A stretch of 64,000 bases of DNA from Eremophila alpestris peregrina (taxonomy: Eukaryota; Chordata; Aves; Passeriformes; Alaudidae), in NCBI GenBank assembly GCA_009792885.1, contig WMCF01000065.1, positions 3,862,198-3,926,197 on the forward strand, in the 5' to 3' direction. Shown here piece after piece: positions 60,100-64,000 of this stretch. Both the position numbers and the translations under genes were made by a program. How positions within the stretch are numbered: the stretch's first letter is position 1; each line of letters begins with the position of its first letter. The notes beneath the pieces are model-generated. The model was not told the origin of the DNA. It was given only the letters and a program-made list of their open reading frames with translations, and searched no databases.

Positions 60100-60340
60100 C
60101 CCCAGTAATTAAGCCAGATAAATAAAATCACATTGCTCATAATTACTGTGGACAATTTTGTATAATTAGATGTTAAGTGTGGTAGCCACTCTCCTTTATG
60201 GCCCCAGATAAGTACCTGCACCTTGACTTGGAAGAAGCCTGGTAGGAAATAGAACTGCTTTGTTGCTCTCTGTGTAATTAACTACCATTAAAGCCACTAA
60301 TTAGATCATAAGTTTTAAATAAGATGCCCTAATTATCTTT
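60100..60340. promoter_or_regulatory. Candidate homeodomain-bound regulatory element (six TAATTA cores)
   Basis: TAATTA, the palindromic core bound by many homeodomain proteins, starts at 60106, 60140, 60163, 60275, 60298 and 60330. At this base composition roughly 0.1 occurrence would be expected in 230 bases. GATA-like words ('cagataaa' at 60116, 'cagataag' at 60206) are interleaved. The segment has no transposon signature. Dense homeodomain cores are characteristic of enhancers near developmental genes; binding and conservation are not shown by sequence alone. Confidence 0.4.
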
Positions 60341-62654
60341 GGTACACAGTGAACTGATTTGCCAGTGCAAAGCCTTCCAAAATTTAAAAAAAAAATAATC
60401 TTTTGGCAGCTCTCAGGGTTATTTTTCTGTATCTCTGAATCTGCATGTTCCAGGTGCAGAAGGTAAATCTGGTGGTTCTTATTGTACTGGAAAACCCAAA
60501 CTCAGGAAAAGAGAACAAAGCAGTGAGTAGGAGCCCCAAAACACACAGCAGGTGATCTACAAATAGGTGCAAGTCTGTGCACATGCAGGGGATGTTCTTT
60601 CTTCCAGAAAGAAATGCATTTTGTAGTGATGATCATGTTCTTCATCTGGCTGTTTTAGTTTTGTTGGTGACACTGCACTGTGGAGGAGGTTTGGAGGATC
60701 TTAGTGAAGCAAAATATCTCTTAATTCTGATGTGTTTTAGGCACTCCCTGAATTGCTCAGCCAGCAAACTTTCTGCTCTGCCTGCCCTAGGAACAGAGGA
60801 CAGTGTGCACAGCAAAGAGAGTCTAATCCAGCAAACACCTGCATCTGAACCCTGATTATATAAAAGTTTTGCCTGGTTGAAGAACAAATATTCCGTGTGG
60901 CTTAGCATTCAGAGCTCTCTGACTTTGCATTTCATGAGTTTGTGCTGTTTGAGCAAAGGTGAGGCAAAGCCAAGGCAATTCGTGGGGTGAGGACCTGCAC
61001 GGAGATTTCCTGGTGTAAATTCCAGCCACACACACCCACTGGATATTCTCCCTGAGCTTTTCATCCCTTCTAATTGGGAGGGAAATGTATGCCAGCCTGG
61101 CACTCCACTGTTAGCTCAAGGTTTTAGTTCAATCCCATCTTGGATTTTGAAAAATGACAACTGTGAAAGCCAGGGAAAGCTGAAGCAGGAGGCTGAGAAG
61201 GCAAGGGAGGGCAGAACAGAGCAGCAGGAATGGGGGAAGGCTCAGGAAGAGCAACCACATCAAACCTGAAGCCCATTTGATGTTTCCCAGGGTCAGGTGA
61301 AGCTGGAAGCACCTCAGGGTGGGGCTGAGTCAGGGCAGGGTTGGACTGCTCTGAAAAATGAACACCCTGTGTGGCAGTGGAGCCTATGAGAGAAACTGAG
61401 ATACAGAGACAACTCTGAGTTGCTTCATCATTTTGTGTTTGTAGGACCAGGGCTCTGCCTGGCCAGAGGTGAGAGCTGAGGTTTGACACCAGCAGTTTCC
61501 CCCCAGCACACACACAGAGCTGCTCAGCCTTTGTCACACTCACTCACAAGCTGGGCTTTTCCAGAACCCTTAAAGGACCCAAAATGTTGCAGACCTCAGA
61601 CTCCTGACCCTGTCCCCAGGCAGGTGTCCTCTCCTACCCTCCCTGAGTGTCAAATGGGATGAGCTCCTCTGCTCTCAGAAAATCATGGAAATCTCTTTCC
61701 CCTCCATTGTATCCAAGTCCATTCCTTACAGAACCTGTGCTAAAGGAGATTTCAGTCCTGCCACAACCCAAAGTTTCCCTGAATTAGGGAAATATGAGGT
61801 ATTTCCCTCATCTGAGCTACCATTTCATCCTATTTTATTTGACAGAATAACTCTGTCAATGCATGAACCCTCAGGTTCTGAAAGAGGCAAACAACTGAAG
61901 ATAAATCAGTCTTCCTTTTCCTTCCAGGTTTGCCCACGGTGCTGGGCTTGCTTGGACCTAACATGTTTATACTGAATTAAAAGAAATATTTCAGCTTTCA
62001 GAAAGGTCTGAAGATCCAGGGCCATTTCTGAGAGTCCTGGGTGTTATTTGCCTTTGCTTCTTGCAGCTGCCAGGCCCTTTCAGGGCTCTGAGCCTTGGTT
62101 GTAATTGAATGTTTCTTTCCTGTGCACAGCTTTGGCTCCCAGGAACACTTTGAAAGGTCAAAGGAAATTTTAAGCAGCACCTCGCCTCTGTTGCTGCACC
62201 CAAAAATAAAAATATGTACAGAAATACAAAAACAATCCCTAAATAACAACACTTGGTGCCATGCCATCAAGGACCCAGCACATGATGGCATTTCCTCTGG
62301 GGTGGGGAAGCTCCCCTTGTCCCCTGGGTTAGAGGTGTACAATGTCTGAGATGGTGCTGTTCTTTCATTCTTCAGGCAGCTCCTATAAAACTCAAATAAA
62401 AATGAATTTTACAGACTCCAGAGTGGAACAATCTTCCTCACCACTCCTAATTTTACTTAGAAATCTTTGAATGTTGGAGAAAAAGCAGAAAGACATGAAC
62501 TGACCTTGCTGTTCTGCTTTTCTTCTTGCTTACCCTGCTCCTTTCCCCTCTTATCCTTCCTCCCACAATTTTATCTCCAACATGTGGCTCTCCTTTACCT
62601 GCTGCCTGAGCACAGGGACAGCAGAACCAAGCAGAAAGTTGTGCACACAGGTAG
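60341..62654. other. Non-coding stretch, nothing recognised
   Basis: The longest frame is 139 codons (61124-61543, -), unrecognised. No mobile element or RNA gene was recognised. Confidence 0.6.
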
Positions 62655-62776
62655 CAAAAAGAAAAAAAAACAAAACAAAAACAAACCCAAATAATAATAA
62701 TAAAAAAACCCAAAACAACCAACCAAACAAACCAACAAACAGAAAAAAAAAAACACAAAGAAAAAAAGGAAAATAA
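62655..62776. repeat. A/C-rich low-complexity tract
   Basis: A runs mixed with AAC, AAT and AACC units. The minus strand reads T/G-rich and gives the Phe/Val/Trp/Leu-rich middle of a 141-codon open frame that has no coding meaning. Confidence 0.92.
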
Positions 62777-63544
62777 TTTTTGGTACAACCCAGTTATTTG
62801 CTGCACCTTTAATTCCCTAAATGAATCAAGAGAACAAAAATAGTCCTGTGTTTTTATCCCCTGGAGCAGCCCAGCCACTCAAGCCCAGCAGCTTCAAGCC
62901 TTTCACAGAGAGTTAAAATAATGCAAGAGCTGAAGTTGTGTTTGTGAATAACCAACAGGTGCTAAGCACACAGAACAGCAGCAGCAGAAATCCCTTCTGC
63001 ACACCCTGAACTGCTCCAAGGGAAAGCTTTTGACACCCTCTCTCCAGGCTGTTGCCTCCTAGAATTCCAATATAAGATTAAATTTGAAATGTGCAATTAG
63101 TTGGCTTAAAAAAAAAATCCCATTCTCTACAATCAACACCAATCCTTTTCTGAGCTGCTGCAGCTCCTCTTTATTTGGGGATAGGTTTTGGGACCTTTTG
63201 AATAGATACTTTTGCAATATCCCCAAGTGCTAATAATAGGCATCACATTATTAGCAGAGTGTATGGATGGGATATTCAATGAAAGGAGCTTTTACAGGGA
63301 TGGAAGTCAGGGAGAAGCCTCGGAAATAATATTAACTTTTGGAAAACTACCTAATAAAGCATTTTCTTAGAATAGATAGGGCAGAGCTTTTCTGGAAACT
63401 TGTAACACAGAAGCTGAACGTCTGTCTCTTTTAAATGAAGCTTGATATTTAACAAAAAAGTGCCACTTTGCAAAATTCCTGTATGAAACCGACCATTTAA
63501 TTTGGGTAGTGAATGAGATGAAAATCAGAATTTAAGAAAAAAAA
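62777..63544. other. Non-coding stretch between two low-complexity tracts
   Basis: AT-rich, with no open frame above 60 codons lying within it. Nothing recognised. Confidence 0.6.
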
Positions 63545-63812
63545 GTGATTTGGTTTTTTTGTTTGATGGGGTTTTTTGTGGATTTTGGGGGGGTTGCTTT
63601 TGTTTCGGGGCTTTGGTTTAGTTTTGGTTTCAAGGATTTTTTGGGGGGTGTTGTTTTGTTTTGGTTTGTGAAGGTTTTTTGTTTTTTGTTTTTTGGTTTT
63701 TTTTTAGGTATTTGGTTTTTGTTTTGAGATTTTTGGTGGTGTTGTTTTGTTTTGTGGGGGGTTGTTTTTTGGGCTTTTTTGGGTTTTGTGTTTTTTTGTG
63801 CCTGTTTTTTGT
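63545..63812. repeat. T/G-rich low-complexity tract
   Basis: About 270 bases made almost only of T and G on the plus strand, including several GGGG and GGGGG runs. It is open for 60 codons because a sequence without A has no TAA, TAG or TGA; the Phe/Gly/Val-rich translation is not a protein. Confidence 0.93.
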
Positions 63813-63815
63813 GAG

Positions 63816-64000
63816 GATTGCCCCAGCAGGATAAGGATGGGGATTGATCCAGCAGGATAAGGATGTGGATTGCCAGAGCAGGATTAAGGATGTGAAATTG
63901 CCCAGGCAGGATTAAGGATGTGGATTGCCTGGGCGGGATAAGGATGGGGATTGCCCCAGCAGGATTAAGGATGGGGATTGCCTGGGCAGGATTAAGGATG
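63816..64000. repeat. 26-28-bp minisatellite, runs off the window edge
   Basis: Seven units start at 63816, 63842, 63868, 63895, 63923, 63949 and 63976, with spacing 26-28 bases. The consensus is approximately a GATTGCCC start, a CAGG middle and an AGGATTAAGGATG end. The last unit reaches base 64000, so the array continues beyond this window. It directly abuts the T/G-rich tract. Confidence 0.95.

Noticed and set aside
62453..62878. 141-codon minus-strand frame resembling a membrane protein
   Set aside because: The hydrophobic part is the complement of an A/C-rich low-complexity tract.
1..64000. tRNA, rRNA or other structured RNA genes
   Set aside because: No box A/box B pair with a cloverleaf-compatible arm set, and no rRNA-like core, was noticed by eye; a tRNAscan-SE and Rfam scan would be decisive.

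Overview
The window reads as non-coding nuclear DNA of a bird, most likely a passerine. The main evidence is a set of CR1 retrotransposon 3' ends: the block that runs from the 'ctgcccatggcagg' segment through 'ggtcccttccaaccc' to a tail of ATTCTATG/ATTCTGTGA. This layout is diagnostic of avian and reptilian CR1 LINEs. Three stretches also look like endogenous retroviral LTRs of types I associate with songbird genomes; this is family recognition from memory, not a database search. Nothing suggests bacteria: there are no operons, ribosome-binding-site-led gene strings or rRNA/tRNA genes. I found no protein-coding exon that I can defend. Every long open frame lies in a repeat, is antisense to CR1, or shows no recognisable domain. 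Short exons of an unrecognised gene cannot be excluded, so the window may be intergenic or a large intron.

Layout. 1-6714: plain non-coding DNA with poly-A, T and C runs. 6715-17722: five CR1 tails (one seeding a TATTC microsatellite at 12011-12109), with CpG-retaining, repeat-free segments near 10680-11125 and 15780-16240. 17723-26744: no recognisable transposon, only a few simple repeats. 26745-27233: candidate LTR. 28420-28843: 22-bp GC-rich minisatellite containing a 242-bp assembly gap, followed by a small CpG cluster. 32715-33195: old decayed LINE reverse-transcriptase relic. 34439-35059: 9-bp CCCATATAA-type satellite with a roughly 160-bp higher-order period. 36655-37000: candidate minus-strand LTR. 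38185-38608: a longer CR1 piece. 46654-53411: four clear CR1 pieces and one doubtful tail. 55751-56184: likely solo LTR. 60100-60340: six TAATTA homeodomain cores in 230 bp. 62655-64000: A/C-rich tract, T/G-rich tract and a 26-28-bp minisatellite running off the window.

There is no gene pathway to describe. The functional interest lies in (a) several repeat-free, CpG-retaining or TAATTA-rich segments that look like candidate conserved regulatory elements of a gene desert, (b) three candidate LTRs that could carry promoters, and (c) tandem arrays that create long open but meaningless reading frames. All recognised CR1 pieces lie in the same orientation.
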